Notes under the pieces: generated by a model
Told to the model about the DNA's origin: nothing
Databases searched by the model: none
The model's input: only the letters and a program-made list of their open reading frames with translations
Translations under genes and position numbers: made by a program
Shown: positions 7,926 through 15,562 of the stretch, piece by piece
Layout of the letters: every line of letters begins with the position of its first letter
Position numbering within the stretch: position 1 is the stretch's first letter
From: JBELHO01 sp042091375
GTDB lineage: Bacteria > Pseudomonadota > Gammaproteobacteria > Enterobacterales > Alteromonadaceae
Direction: 5' to 3'
Assembly (NCBI GenBank): GCA_042091375.1
Contig: JBELHO010000051.1
Coordinates: forward strand, 1 to 23,486
Length of the DNA stretch: 23,486 bases

Positions 7926-8891
7926 ATGCAATATTTCCCGATTTTTCTCGACGCAACATATATTAATGCAATGGTTATTGGCGGGGGGGATGTTGCCGCC
8001 AGAAAAATAGAACTGCTGTTAAAAAGCACCCAACGCATAACGATTATGTCGCTGACCGTTTGTCCTGCAGTCGAGCATTTGATCAACACCTATTCACTTA
8101 CATGGTTGGCACATAATTATCAGCCTAACCATTTAAAACATCATAATCTAGTGATTGCTGCCACTGACAACGAAGCCGTTAATAAACAAGTTTTTTGCGA
8201 AGCAGAAGCATTGCAATTGTTAATTAATGTGGTCGATCAACCGAAACTATGTCGCTATATAACACCCGCGATCATAGATAGAGCTCCGATGATTGTTGCT
8301 ATATCTAGCTCGGGCTATGCCCCTTATCTAGTGAGAATTCTCAGAGAGAGTATCGAAAAGTTGTTGCCTAATCATTACGGCAGACTAGCAGATTTTTCTT
8401 TTAAGTTTAGAGATCATGTCAAAGCTCGCATTAAAGGTGTACGCAATCGTCGCCACTTTTGGCAAAAATTATATGATGGCTCGGTAGGTGATGCGGTTAT
8501 GGCTGGCAGAACAATCGATGCTGAGCAACAACTTATCACTCACCTTAAAAATAATATCGAACTGCCATCAGGAGAGATTATCTTTATCCATACCTTAGAT
8601 GGAGATCCTGAGTTGTTAACACTTGCTGCCCACCGACACATGCAATTTGCTGATGCGGTTTTTTTTGATGCATCGGTTAATGTTGATTTAATAGAATACG
8701 TACGCCGAGATGCGGATAAATATCCGCAATCAGTTTCATCGGCAATATTGGTTAACTATCAACACGCCTTAGAATTAGCCGAGCAAGGACAAAAAGTTAT
8801 TTATTTGTTATCCAGCCATGAAAAATTACCGATAAACACTGCTATGCAGCAAACAAATATCTTAGTAAAGCATTTAGTCAGCGGTCAATAG
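7926..8891 (+). CDS. siroheme synthase-like precorrin-2 dehydrogenase/ferrochelatase with a vestigial C-terminal domain
   Basis: Residues 1-205 correspond to the N-terminal CysG module, which oxidises precorrin-2 with NAD and inserts iron to make siroheme. VIGGGDVAARKIELLL (17-32) is the NAD-binding loop, NVVDQPK holds Asp104, and VAISSSG holds Ser128. Both catalytic positions fall at the same numbers as in E. coli CysG as I recall it. Residues from about 216 resemble the start of the uroporphyrinogen-III methyltransferase domain (GEIIFIHTLDGDPELLTL, then DLIEYVRRDADKYP). However, the SAM-binding GAGPGD is now HTLDGDP, and the protein ends at 321, where the GGDPFIFGRGGEE segment and the rest of the domain would follow. 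Methylation therefore needs another enzyme. Siroheme serves sulfite and nitrite reductases. It is divergent from prmA; the start aligns with the family and has only a poor ribosome site. Confidence 0.88.
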   Translation: MQYFPIFLDATYINAMVIGGGDVAARKIELLLKSTQRITIMSLTVCPAVEHLINTYSLTWLAHNYQPNHLKHHNLVIAATDNEAVNKQVFCEAEALQLLINVVDQPKLCRYITPAIIDRAPMIVAISSSGYAPYLVRILRESIEKLLPNHYGRLADFSFKFRDHVKARIKGVRNRRHFWQKLYDGSVGDAVMAGRTIDAEQQLITHLKNNIELPSGEIIFIHTLDGDPELLTLAAHRHMQFADAVFFDASVNVDLIEYVRRDADKYPQSVSSAILVNYQHALELAEQGQKVIYLLSSHEKLPINTAMQQTNILVKHLVSGQ

Positions 8892-8971
8892 CTTAATACT
8901 TCGCCTATATTCTCAATTGTTTAGATGGCAATATATTGTGGTGTTAACACATCACCATCAGTTCAGATAGA

Positions 8972-9027
8972 TACGGCCGTTGAATGCAGTCAACTCAAAT
9001 CATGCTCTATGATGAATAACGGCTGTA
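8972..9027. repeat. nested inverted repeat between convergent genes
   Basis: A 10-bp outer arm pair (8972-8981 with 9018-9027, one G-T pair) encloses a 5-bp hairpin, ATCAT/ATGAT (8999-9003 with 9009-9013). It lies 80 bp past the siroheme-synthase-like gene and 49 bp past the prsT stop on the other strand. It has no T-run, so it is a possible Rho-type or processing structure rather than a clear terminator. Confidence 0.4.
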
Positions 9028-9075
9028 CTAGCCTGTTAAAATCACTGAGTATTGAATTTAAAAGATCACTGTCGG

Positions 9076-11823
9076 TTAAATTGCGTATTTAGCTGTTAAT
9101 TCAGCTACTTTTTGCAATGATTTTTCTTCCTTGAACTGCCGTTGTTTTAGTTTTCTGGTGGCTAACACCTTGTCATTACTCAGTAACAGTGCTTCGACAT
9201 AATTAAGGTATATTTCCTCTGATACTTGTTCATTAATAACCGCTTTATTTAAATAGTCAACCGCCGTATCAAATTCACTTTTAGCTATGTAAACCTGTGC
9301 TACCGTATCGAGAACTTCAGCTAGTTCAGGGGTCAGTGCTAATGCCCGTTTACCATAATCAAGTGCCTTGTCTAAATTGTTTTGCTCGAGATAAAAATAA
9401 GCTAAATTATTGAGAGCAACCACATTGTCAGGATTTAGCGTTAACGCTTTTTCATAACTTTTAATAGCAGCAGATTGATCATCGCTGATCTGCATATTGG
9501 CGAGCATCATGATAGCTGTTAAATCATTGGGATTACTTGCCAAATGTTGTTTGATGAAGTCATTGCCAGCCGCTTGATTATCGTTATTGACGAGAGCAGC
9601 ATAGACTAATTGCATATTTTTTGAGTTCGGCTTGTCATCATAAGCCAATTTCAAATTAGCAAGGGCAGCTGCATAATTTTTATCATTAAGCTGAAGCTGA
9701 CCGAGAAGTCCTTGACTAAAAGGCAGTTGTTTTAATTCAGTTGATAGTAAATCAAAGTTCTCTCTAGCTTGACTGAAATTTTGTAACTGTATTAAAAAAT
9801 GGGTGTTTAATAATTGAATATAGGCATCGTCTTTACTTTTATCTAAATAATTTTCAGTTAAGGATAAGGCTTGTTGATATTGTCGGCGTTGATCTAAGAT
9901 CAGTAAGTTGCCCATTAATGCCTGACGGCTGTTGGGAAAAGCAGCTAACCAAGCTTGATAATGTTCAATCGCTTTAGCATTATCGTTGTTGCGTATATAA
10001 GCGTTACCAAGGGTTTGCCAATAACTGTTTGTTAAGTTCTCTCCTTGGCTATACTTTTCTAATATCTTGATGCCTTGAGCCAATTGATTTTCGTTGCTCA
10101 ACACTCGTGCCCATAAAACCGCGAGCCCTAAATTGTCCGGTTGAGCTAAATACTGCTCTTCGATGCGTTGCATAGCCGCTTTCACATCACCTGACGGTTT
10201 ATTATAAAAATAAAGCTTAGCTAAGGCAGGAATAAAGTCGGCTTGTTGACTGAGTAATTTGTCAATGCCTTGCTTTACCAACTCTGATTTTTGTTGCTGT
10301 TCAGCAATGGCAATGAGTGCTAGTTGTGCTCTTTGATGACTGTCATTTATGGTTAAAAGCTGGCTAAATTCCTGCTTAGCTTTTTCATATTTTTTGTCAT
10401 TATAGTAGGCTAAGCCCGCTAACATGTAGGCCGCTTGATCTTGACTATCATCGTCTTTCCATCGCTTTGCTAAAAGCAATGCTTTGTCAATTTGATTGCT
10501 AGCAAGGTATGCCGTGGCTAAGGTATTTTTTGTTGATTGTTCATTAGGTGCCTGATCCAAGGCAAGTTCCAAGTTGGCAATACCATTGATGTCATTCAGT
10601 GACAACTGCAATAAACCTAAACGGGTCAAATCTTCGGCATTAGTCATTTCTGCTTGGTCATTCTTAGATAACAGTTGCCGCGCCTTATTAATTTCGCCAC
10701 TCTCTACTAGAGCCAAGCCAATACTTGAAATCAATGAAGCATCTTTGCTCGATAGTTGCTCGATTGAATTGGCTGTCACTCCAGCTTCAACACTTAATCC
10801 TAATCGCAATTGACTGACCGCTAAGATCCTTAAACCTTCGTGGTTTGCAGGTAATTTATCGGCAATCATAGAAAGGTGCTGATGAGCTGTTCGATAATCT
10901 TCGAGTATATAGGCGCTATAACCAGCGAGTAGTCGTAACCCCGGATCCTCGGGATTATTGAGTATGGCTTTCTCGGTGTAAAGAAGAGCATTTTCATTAT
11001 CTTTTGCATTAAAGCGCGCAATACCCTTTAACTGATTTAATAGTTCATTATTACTATTGATCGCTAATAAGGCATCAACTAAAGGTTCAGCTTGTTCGGT
11101 CTGATTGGCATCAGTCATCAAACGCGCGGTTACAAATGTTGCGTCCAGATCTTCAGGTACCAAAGTTATATAAGCTTGGTAGGCAGCGATGGCTTTGTCT
11201 AACTCTCCCGCACTGGCGTATAAAAACCCTTGTAGCTTGAGAGCATCAAGTTGATTTGGCGTTATCGTTAGCACATTGTCTAATTGTTGTAATGCTGCTT
11301 GCCGATCATTTTGTAATAGCGATGAATACACTAAAGCAAGTTGTTGATAGGGCGATCCCGTACTGTAATTCTGGATTTCATCAATCAACGCCTCTGCTTG
11401 CGGTGTTTTTTCTAAACGAAACAAGGCTTGTAATTGATAAAAAGCTAATTCAACCACTTGCTCTGTGGATAAACCCTCAACTTTGTATGGCAGCGCCAAC
11501 AATGCCACATCTGCTTGAGTATTTTTTAATGCCAAAGACAATAAAGGCACCACTTTTTCTTCTGGAAATTGCAAAGCTAAAGCGCGACTCAACTCTTTTT
11601 CAGCATTCAGGTATTGTTTGCTATCTAGGTAGACTTTACCCAGTAGGTAGCGAGCTTCAGCTAAATTTGGATCTAATTTCACTGCATTTTTCAATTCAAT
11701 AACCGCAGCTTGTAGTTGTTGTTCGGCTATATATTGTTTTGCACTAGAAATATGACTTGTCGGTGAGTTATCACTGCAAGAGACGATCATCAATAAGAGT
11801 AGTATTAGGGTAATTTTATTCAT
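9076..11823 (-). CDS. prsT: large TPR-repeat lipoprotein of the PrsT (PEP-CTERM/EPS) type
   Basis: From the start used here it has 915 residues. It begins MNKITLILLLLMIVSCSDNSP, a lipoprotein signal with the lipidated Cys after MIVS. The rest is tandem TPR units such as AEARYLLGKVYLDSKQYLNAEKELSRAL near the start, and ALTLNPDNVVALNNLAYFYL and ALDYGKRALALTPELAEVLD near the end. Length, lipobox and repeat layout match PrsT, a TPR protein of exopolysaccharide loci tied to the XrtA/PEP-CTERM sorting system. It probably acts as an inner- or outer-membrane-tethered scaffold. No exosortase, PEP-CTERM or glycosyltransferase gene is nearby. An ATG four codons upstream (11835) is also in frame; I prefer 11823 because GGAAAG precedes it by 4 bp and the upstream ATG has no ribosome site. 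The gene is certain; the PrsT name is from overall resemblance. Confidence 0.87.
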   Translation of the reverse strand: MNKITLILLLLMIVSCSDNSPTSHISSAKQYIAEQQLQAAVIELKNAVKLDPNLAEARYLLGKVYLDSKQYLNAEKELSRALALQFPEEKVVPLLSLALKNTQADVALLALPYKVEGLSTEQVVELAFYQLQALFRLEKTPQAEALIDEIQNYSTGSPYQQLALVYSSLLQNDRQAALQQLDNVLTITPNQLDALKLQGFLYASAGELDKAIAAYQAYITLVPEDLDATFVTARLMTDANQTEQAEPLVDALLAINSNNELLNQLKGIARFNAKDNENALLYTEKAILNNPEDPGLRLLAGYSAYILEDYRTAHQHLSMIADKLPANHEGLRILAVSQLRLGLSVEAGVTANSIEQLSSKDASLISSIGLALVESGEINKARQLLSKNDQAEMTNAEDLTRLGLLQLSLNDINGIANLELALDQAPNEQSTKNTLATAYLASNQIDKALLLAKRWKDDDSQDQAAYMLAGLAYYNDKKYEKAKQEFSQLLTINDSHQRAQLALIAIAEQQQKSELVKQGIDKLLSQQADFIPALAKLYFYNKPSGDVKAAMQRIEEQYLAQPDNLGLAVLWARVLSNENQLAQGIKILEKYSQGENLTNSYWQTLGNAYIRNNDNAKAIEHYQAWLAAFPNSRQALMGNLLILDQRRQYQQALSLTENYLDKSKDDAYIQLLNTHFLIQLQNFSQARENFDLLSTELKQLPFSQGLLGQLQLNDKNYAAALANLKLAYDDKPNSKNMQLVYAALVNNDNQAAGNDFIKQHLASNPNDLTAIMMLANMQISDDQSAAIKSYEKALTLNPDNVVALNNLAYFYLEQNNLDKALDYGKRALALTPELAEVLDTVAQVYIAKSEFDTAVDYLNKAVINEQVSEEIYLNYVEALLLSNDKVLATRKLKQRQFKEEKSLQKVAELTAKYAI

Positions 11824-12202
11824 CAATCTTTCCATTATTAATTAGAGAATAAACAAGCTTCCATCATTTTTGCCAACACAAGTAATAGTTGCGCTTGACC
11901 ATAATAGTTTGCACCTAGACAAAGCTTTTATGTTAACGACAAGTAGTACCAACAAATGACCTTAGCATTAAATATTAAACAACACACCTTAATCTCGGCA
12001 TAAATTTATATAAAATCACCCTTGCTAGCAATATAACAATACTCATTGAGTGAGCAATGTATAAAATAACACTTGCAGACGTGGATTAAACTTTGTTTAT
12101 TATTCATCCAACAAATTGAACAAAACTAGGTTGAAAAGATATCAAGGTATCTGCAATCTATAAAAGTTTACCTAGGTTCATACAGAGCTACGCCAAACAA
12201 TT

Positions 12203-12224
12203 AATAATGATAATTATTATCATT
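12203..12224 (+). promoter_or_regulatory. Fur box 1
   Basis: A perfect 9-1-9 palindrome, AATGATAATTATTATCATT (12206-12224), overlaps a 17-of-19 match (12203-12221) to the Fur consensus. It ends 4 bp upstream of the -35 of the promoter at 12229-12256. It predicts Fe-Fur control of the outer-membrane protein gene and perhaps of the genes after it. Confidence 0.9.
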
Positions 12225-12228
12225 ACTG

Positions 12229-12256
12229 TTTACTTTGTATTTTAATGCTGTATACT
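12229..12256 (+). promoter_or_regulatory. promoter next to Fur box 1
   Basis: TTTACT (12229-12234), a 16-bp spacer and TATACT (12251-12256, five of six) form a sigma-70-like promoter. Transcription would begin near 12263, giving a 5' leader of about 295 nt that contains the nested hairpin. Confidence 0.55.
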
Positions 12257-12285
12257 GATTTCGATTGATTAGAAAAAGCCCAAAC

Positions 12286-12380
12286 GATACCGAAGCGCAG
12301 TTATTGTTTGTTAATGCTTTTATATTAACTTGTCCCCCGAGTTAATATGTATTGTTATTAACAAACAAGCGCTAGGTATC
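12286..12380 (+). repeat. 95-nt nested hairpin in the putative 5' leader
   Basis: Four successive arm pairs nest around one loop: GATACC/GGTATC (12286-12291, 12375-12380), AGCGC/GCGCT (12294-12298, 12369-12373), a 12-bp pair (12304-12315, 12357-12368) and a 9-bp pair (12322-12330, 12340-12348). All 32 pairs are Watson-Crick. The apical loop TGTCCCCCG has a run of five C. Internal loops are 2+1, 5+0 and 6+8 nt. No T-run follows, so it is not a standard terminator. It could be a structured leader, a small RNA, or a palindromic mobile remnant. Confidence 0.7.
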
Positions 12381-12477
12381 ACATCCTACTTTCCTTTATA
12401 TACATTAATGATTTGCTGTTGTTACATCGACAAAATGTAAATAACACAAAAATATCTGATCTTGAATAAATAAATTG

Positions 12478-12497
12478 AATGATAATGATTCTCACTT
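12478..12497 (+). promoter_or_regulatory. Fur box 2
   Basis: The first nine bases of the consensus are present exactly (GATAATGAT at 12481-12489), followed by TCTCACTT, the TTCTCA variant found in many natural Fur sites. Overall it matches 14 of 19. It lies about 60 bp before the start codon and just upstream of a TATATAAA at 12507-12514 that may be a second -10. Confidence 0.65.
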
Positions 12498-12557
12498 GCG
12501 TTGGTGTATATAAAAATATAGAATAACCACTCTAATAATTTTTTAGGTAATATACAC

Positions 12558-13544
12558 ATGAAAACAATTGCAAAATCGGCATTAGCGTCACTATTTGCTA
12601 TTGCAGCAAGTCAAGCGGTAGCTGGTGAAAACCTTTGGGTTTACGCTAAAGGCACAGACACGCGTCCAGCGGGTAGTTATGAATTTAAAATAACTGATAC
12701 TATTCGCATAGACAAAAATGCTGGTGATCACTACCGATTCCACGATATTCGCCCCGAAGTTGAATACGGTGTAACAGACAAGCTTACTATAGCTGCTGAA
12801 TTGATGATTTTTGATCATGACTACAATGTAGGCTCAGAAGAAGAAGGCGGTCCTTGTCCAATGTGTGAGGCAGGTGACAATACTGGGGTATTTTCTGACA
12901 CACAATTTGCGGGTTACGAGATAGCAATGAAGTATAACGTGCTAAGCCCCTATAAAGATGCCTTTGGATTTTCATATGGATTGGCTTTTGAGCACAGAGA
13001 TAAATACCGTTTAGATGGTGGTGATATCGATCAAGATTCATTTGTGGGTACATTATTTTTCCAAAAAGACTTTCTTGACGATACGGTTATTACCGTATTA
13101 AACATTAAAACTGAATTTGAACGCAGAAAAGGCGGCTCTGTGGTAGAGGACGAATTCGCTTTAGATATTTCTGCCGGTATCTCTTACCGCTTCGCTCCGA
13201 AATGGTTTATTGGGGTTGAGTTTAGGCATCAATCTGATTACTTAAATCCGCAGGATAAAGCCGAAAAAGGTAATACCGAAGAGGGATTTGATGAAGATGG
13301 CTATACTATTGGTTTAAAGAAAAGTAACTTCGACTTAAGTGACTTCCGGATTGGTAGTCAACACCAAAATGGTAACTACTTCGGACCAACTCTGCACTTT
13401 GCCGAGCAAAAATGGTGGTTAACAGGTGGTATTTTGTGGCAGATAGACGGTGGTGGTTCTGAATATGCCGACGTTCGCAACGGCCGTAACTGGGATGAAC
13501 ACGAAAAGATCCACATTGGCTTGTCTTATGGCTATGAATTCTAA
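12558..13544 (+). CDS. outer-membrane beta-barrel protein (DUF6662-like), iron-regulated
   Basis: The 328-residue product has a signal peptide cut at about residue 22 (SQAVA then GENLW). The rest is rich in alternating hydrophobic strands and Asp/Gly-rich loops and ends in Phe (IHIGLSYGYEF), the outer-membrane barrel signature. Segments such as FHDIRPEVEYGVTDKLTIAAE and ISYRFAPKWFIGVEFRHQSD recall a family of uncharacterised proteobacterial barrels (DUF6662 from memory). An acidic loop at about 93-110 contains C100-P-M-C103, an unusual pair for a barrel. Two Fur boxes upstream imply production under iron limitation; a terminator follows, then the flavoprotein gene. It may be a porin or an iron-related surface protein; substrate unknown. 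AGGTAA lies a few bases before the ATG. Confidence 0.85.
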   Translation: MKTIAKSALASLFAIAASQAVAGENLWVYAKGTDTRPAGSYEFKITDTIRIDKNAGDHYRFHDIRPEVEYGVTDKLTIAAELMIFDHDYNVGSEEEGGPCPMCEAGDNTGVFSDTQFAGYEIAMKYNVLSPYKDAFGFSYGLAFEHRDKYRLDGGDIDQDSFVGTLFFQKDFLDDTVITVLNIKTEFERRKGGSVVEDEFALDISAGISYRFAPKWFIGVEFRHQSDYLNPQDKAEKGNTEEGFDEDGYTIGLKKSNFDLSDFRIGSQHQNGNYFGPTLHFAEQKWWLTGGILWQIDGGGSEYADVRNGRNWDEHEKIHIGLSYGYEF

Positions 13545-13561
13545 ATAAACGCAAACCATAG

Positions 13562-13596
13562 AAAGACGACCTGAATTTATCAGTGTCGTCTTTTTT
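13562..13596 (+). terminator. terminator after the outer-membrane protein gene
   Basis: The stem pairs AAAGACGAC-CTGA (13562-13574) with TCAG-T-GTCGTCTTT, with a single bulged T and loop ATTTA, followed by a six-T run to 13596. It lies 18 bp past the stop codon. Read-through into the FMN-binding gene remains possible. Confidence 0.85.
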
Positions 13597-13682
13597 ACGT
13601 TATAGTGGCGAGAAAATCTGATCCTAAGCAAAGCTTAAATTGTCATTATTTTTAAATGATTGACCAAGAGTAGAGGTAAGTA

Positions 13683-14222
13683 ATGCAACGTAGAAACTTT
13701 ATCAAAGGACTCTTTATCACCTTAGCTAGCATGTCGCTGACCAGTAAAATTAGCTATGCAAAAAAGTACTTAACTATAGAGCAAGCTCAACAACTGTTAT
13801 TCAAACAGACTAAGCTCACCCCTGTTGCTATTCAGTTGACTAAAGCACAAGCTAAGTCAATTGCTAAAGCCAGTGATATACGGGTTAGAAACCGCAAAAT
13901 TAATGCTTGGAAAAGTGCCGACAATGATTGGTTTATTGTCGACCAAGTGATAGGAAAGCATGAAAATATTGATTTAGCGGTTGCCATAGACAACCGCGGT
14001 AAAGTTATCGGTTTAGAAGTACTTACTTACCGTGAAACATATGGTCATCAGATAATGAATCCGAAATGGCGCGCACAGTTTCACGGTAGAGATAGCAGTG
14101 AATTCTTAAAATTAGACAAACAAATTAAGAATATTTCTGGAGCCACCTTATCTTGTCGTCATGTCACCGATGGTATTAATCGATTAAATCATACCTGGGA
14201 TCAGGTTCTGCGGTTGCTATGA
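13683..14222 (+). CDS. Tat-exported FMN-binding domain protein
   Basis: The 179-residue product begins MQRRNFIKG, a twin-arginine motif (RR-x-F-I-K) followed by a hydrophobic stretch cut near SYA at 24-26, so it should reach the periplasm by the Tat route, already folded. The C-terminal half is an FMN_bind domain as in NqrC and RnfG: VAIDNRGKVIGLEVLTYRETYGHQI, then W129 and F133 of the family pattern, and SGATLS (152-157). Thr155 is the expected site for FMN joined through a phosphoester bond. It overlaps the start of apbE by 4 bp (ATGA), so enzyme and substrate are co-translated. AGAGG precedes the ATG. The likely role is a periplasmic one-electron carrier, perhaps for ferric iron reduction. 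Confidence 0.9.
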   Translation: MQRRNFIKGLFITLASMSLTSKISYAKKYLTIEQAQQLLFKQTKLTPVAIQLTKAQAKSIAKASDIRVRNRKINAWKSADNDWFIVDQVIGKHENIDLAVAIDNRGKVIGLEVLTYRETYGHQIMNPKWRAQFHGRDSSEFLKLDKQIKNISGATLSCRHVTDGINRLNHTWDQVLRLL

Positions 14223-15085
14223 AGCTAAATTCGCTGCAACGCTGTAAGCCCCTGCTAGGTACTTTTATCGAGGTATCTTTACAGGGTGAGCACAGTGAAC
14301 AAGCATTAATTGACTTTTCAGAGCAGGCCTTTACTGAATTGCAGCGACTACACGATCAGCTAAGCTTCCACAGTGCCAACAGTGATTTGAGTATACTAAA
14401 CCAAAAACTGTTACAAAAAGTACCCACTGCAGTGCATTTAAGCGATGAATTATCCGAAATATTAGCACTAGCTCAGAGATTGTATAAGCTAAGTGATGGT
14501 TATTACGATGTCACTATAGCACCGGATCTAGTACTCAATAAACAGTTGCCCAACCATTTACATATTAGCCAACAAAATTATGGCAACTTCGCTGATTTGC
14601 TTATTAACGATAGAACAATGGTTGCTAGTAAACCTACCTGCATTGATTTAGGCGGGATTGCCAAAGGTTATGCCGTTGACTGTGCCATTGCAAAAATACC
14701 CGCTGATTGTAAAGCGATTATTAACGCTGGCGGTGATCTATATCACAGTCACTGGCAAGGCGAGTTGGTTAAGATTAAGTATGGTGAAAAGTACTCAGCA
14801 CAAAAAACTTACACGATGCAAAATGCAGCACTCGCCACCAGTGCAAATTATTACCAAGGCAATGCATCGGTTTTTATTGATCCAAAGACACACCAACAAC
14901 AGTTCATAGCTGGCAGTGTGTCGGTATTTGCATCTAGGGTTATGATCGCTGATGCATTGACGAAAGTAGTATTACTCTGCCCTAAAAAAATTGTAAAATC
15001 CGCATTGGCGTTTTTTAACGCTCAAGCAGTAACAATTAATAGGTTTGGATTTAGTCACAAAATAGAACCCTTATGGCCAGAATAA
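14219..15085 (+). CDS. apbE: FAD:protein FMN transferase without signal peptide
   Basis: ApbE splits FAD and attaches FMN to Thr/Ser of FMN_bind proteins, needing Mg2+. Family signatures: PLLGTFIEV (11-19), HDQLSFHSANSDLSILN (45-61), DLGGIAKGYAVD (143-154), NAGGDL (169-174), ATSANYY (206-212) and IADALTKV (243-250) with a likely Mg-binding Asp. At 288 residues it is shorter than typical ApbE and lacks the usual lipoprotein signal: the core begins at residue 8. The frame upstream is closed by a stop at 14177-14179 and has no ATG, so no leader was overlooked. It may work in the cytoplasm. The usual GxYxxHIIDP region reads NASVFIDPKT, lacking the His. It overlaps the FMN-binding gene by 4 bp and the next gene by 13 bp. 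Confidence 0.93.
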   Translation: MKLNSLQRCKPLLGTFIEVSLQGEHSEQALIDFSEQAFTELQRLHDQLSFHSANSDLSILNQKLLQKVPTAVHLSDELSEILALAQRLYKLSDGYYDVTIAPDLVLNKQLPNHLHISQQNYGNFADLLINDRTMVASKPTCIDLGGIAKGYAVDCAIAKIPADCKAIINAGGDLYHSHWQGELVKIKYGEKYSAQKTYTMQNAALATSANYYQGNASVFIDPKTHQQQFIAGSVSVFASRVMIADALTKVVLLCPKKIVKSALAFFNAQAVTINRFGFSHKIEPLWPE

Positions 15086-15534
15086 ATCAAAAAATATCGA
15101 AAGGTTATCGCCGTTTCTTTTATCTTACTCTGATGCTTGCTTGGCTTTCAGGAGTGGGCTTTTGGGTTATACGCAGGTTTGGCATGGTCGAAGGTGATTT
15201 TGGCCCAGAGGCACACTTTTTACAGTTTCCACTGCTTCAAATTCATGGTTTTGCTGCTTTTACCATGCTGCTTTGTTTAGGGGCAATATTTTCCGCTCAC
15301 GTACCAAGTGGCTGGTCGGGTAAACACGCAAAAAAATCAGGTATTGTTGTTATATCTTGGGTGACACTGTCAATTTTCTCTGCTTATAGTTTGTATTATT
15401 TAGTCAGTGAAGAATGGCACGAGATACTCGCTAATGGCCATGCTATTTTAGGCGTATTATTGCCATTGATATTATTTGTTCATATCACCATTGCCCGTAA
15501 ATCAAAAAACAAAAAAACCTTAAATGATCATTGA
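15073..15534 (+). CDS. four-helix membrane protein with paired histidines, putative cytochrome b
   Basis: The 153-residue product has four predicted membrane helices (about 14-34, 53-76, 88-111 and 118-140). Positive residues put the N-terminus, the 80-90 loop and the C-terminus in the cytoplasm. His58 and His76 lie at the two ends of helix 2, and His123 and His137 at the two ends of helix 4. With this topology His58/His123 face the periplasm and His76/His137 the cytoplasm, enough to hold two b-type hemes as in ferric reductases. I could not match it to a named family with confidence; it resembles DUF4405-type or b561-like proteins. It overlaps apbE by 13 bp, so it is probably the electron donor to the flavoprotein. 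Quinol or a cytoplasmic donor is unknown. Confidence 0.8.
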   Translation: MARINQKISKGYRRFFYLTLMLAWLSGVGFWVIRRFGMVEGDFGPEAHFLQFPLLQIHGFAAFTMLLCLGAIFSAHVPSGWSGKHAKKSGIVVISWVTLSIFSAYSLYYLVSEEWHEILANGHAILGVLLPLILFVHITIARKSKNKKTLNDH

Positions 15535-15562
15535 AAGTATTGATGTTAAACCATTAAAAACA

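Larger units (their letters stand above)
11824..12557. other. long intergenic region with iron control signals and a structured element
   Basis: About 720 bp of AT-rich, non-coding sequence lie between the divergent prsT and outer-membrane protein genes. The right half holds a Fur box (12203-12224), a promoter (12229-12256), a 95-nt nested hairpin (12286-12380) and a second Fur box (12478-12497), all listed separately. In the left half (11836-12200) I see no gene and no clear sigma-70 or sigma-54 promoter for prsT. Confidence 0.6.

Noticed and set aside
11256..11702. Rightward open frame of 148 codons inside prsT
   Set aside because: It lies fully opposite the TPR coding region, and its open frame is explained by the codon use of the real gene.
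11836..11990. Sigma-54 site for prsT
   Set aside because: Two TGG...TTG or TGGCA-like strings were seen on the minus strand but the GG-to-GC spacing is wrong.
12591..12818. Leftward open frames inside the outer-membrane protein gene
   Set aside because: They lie opposite a clear signal peptide and barrel coding sequence and have no features of their own.
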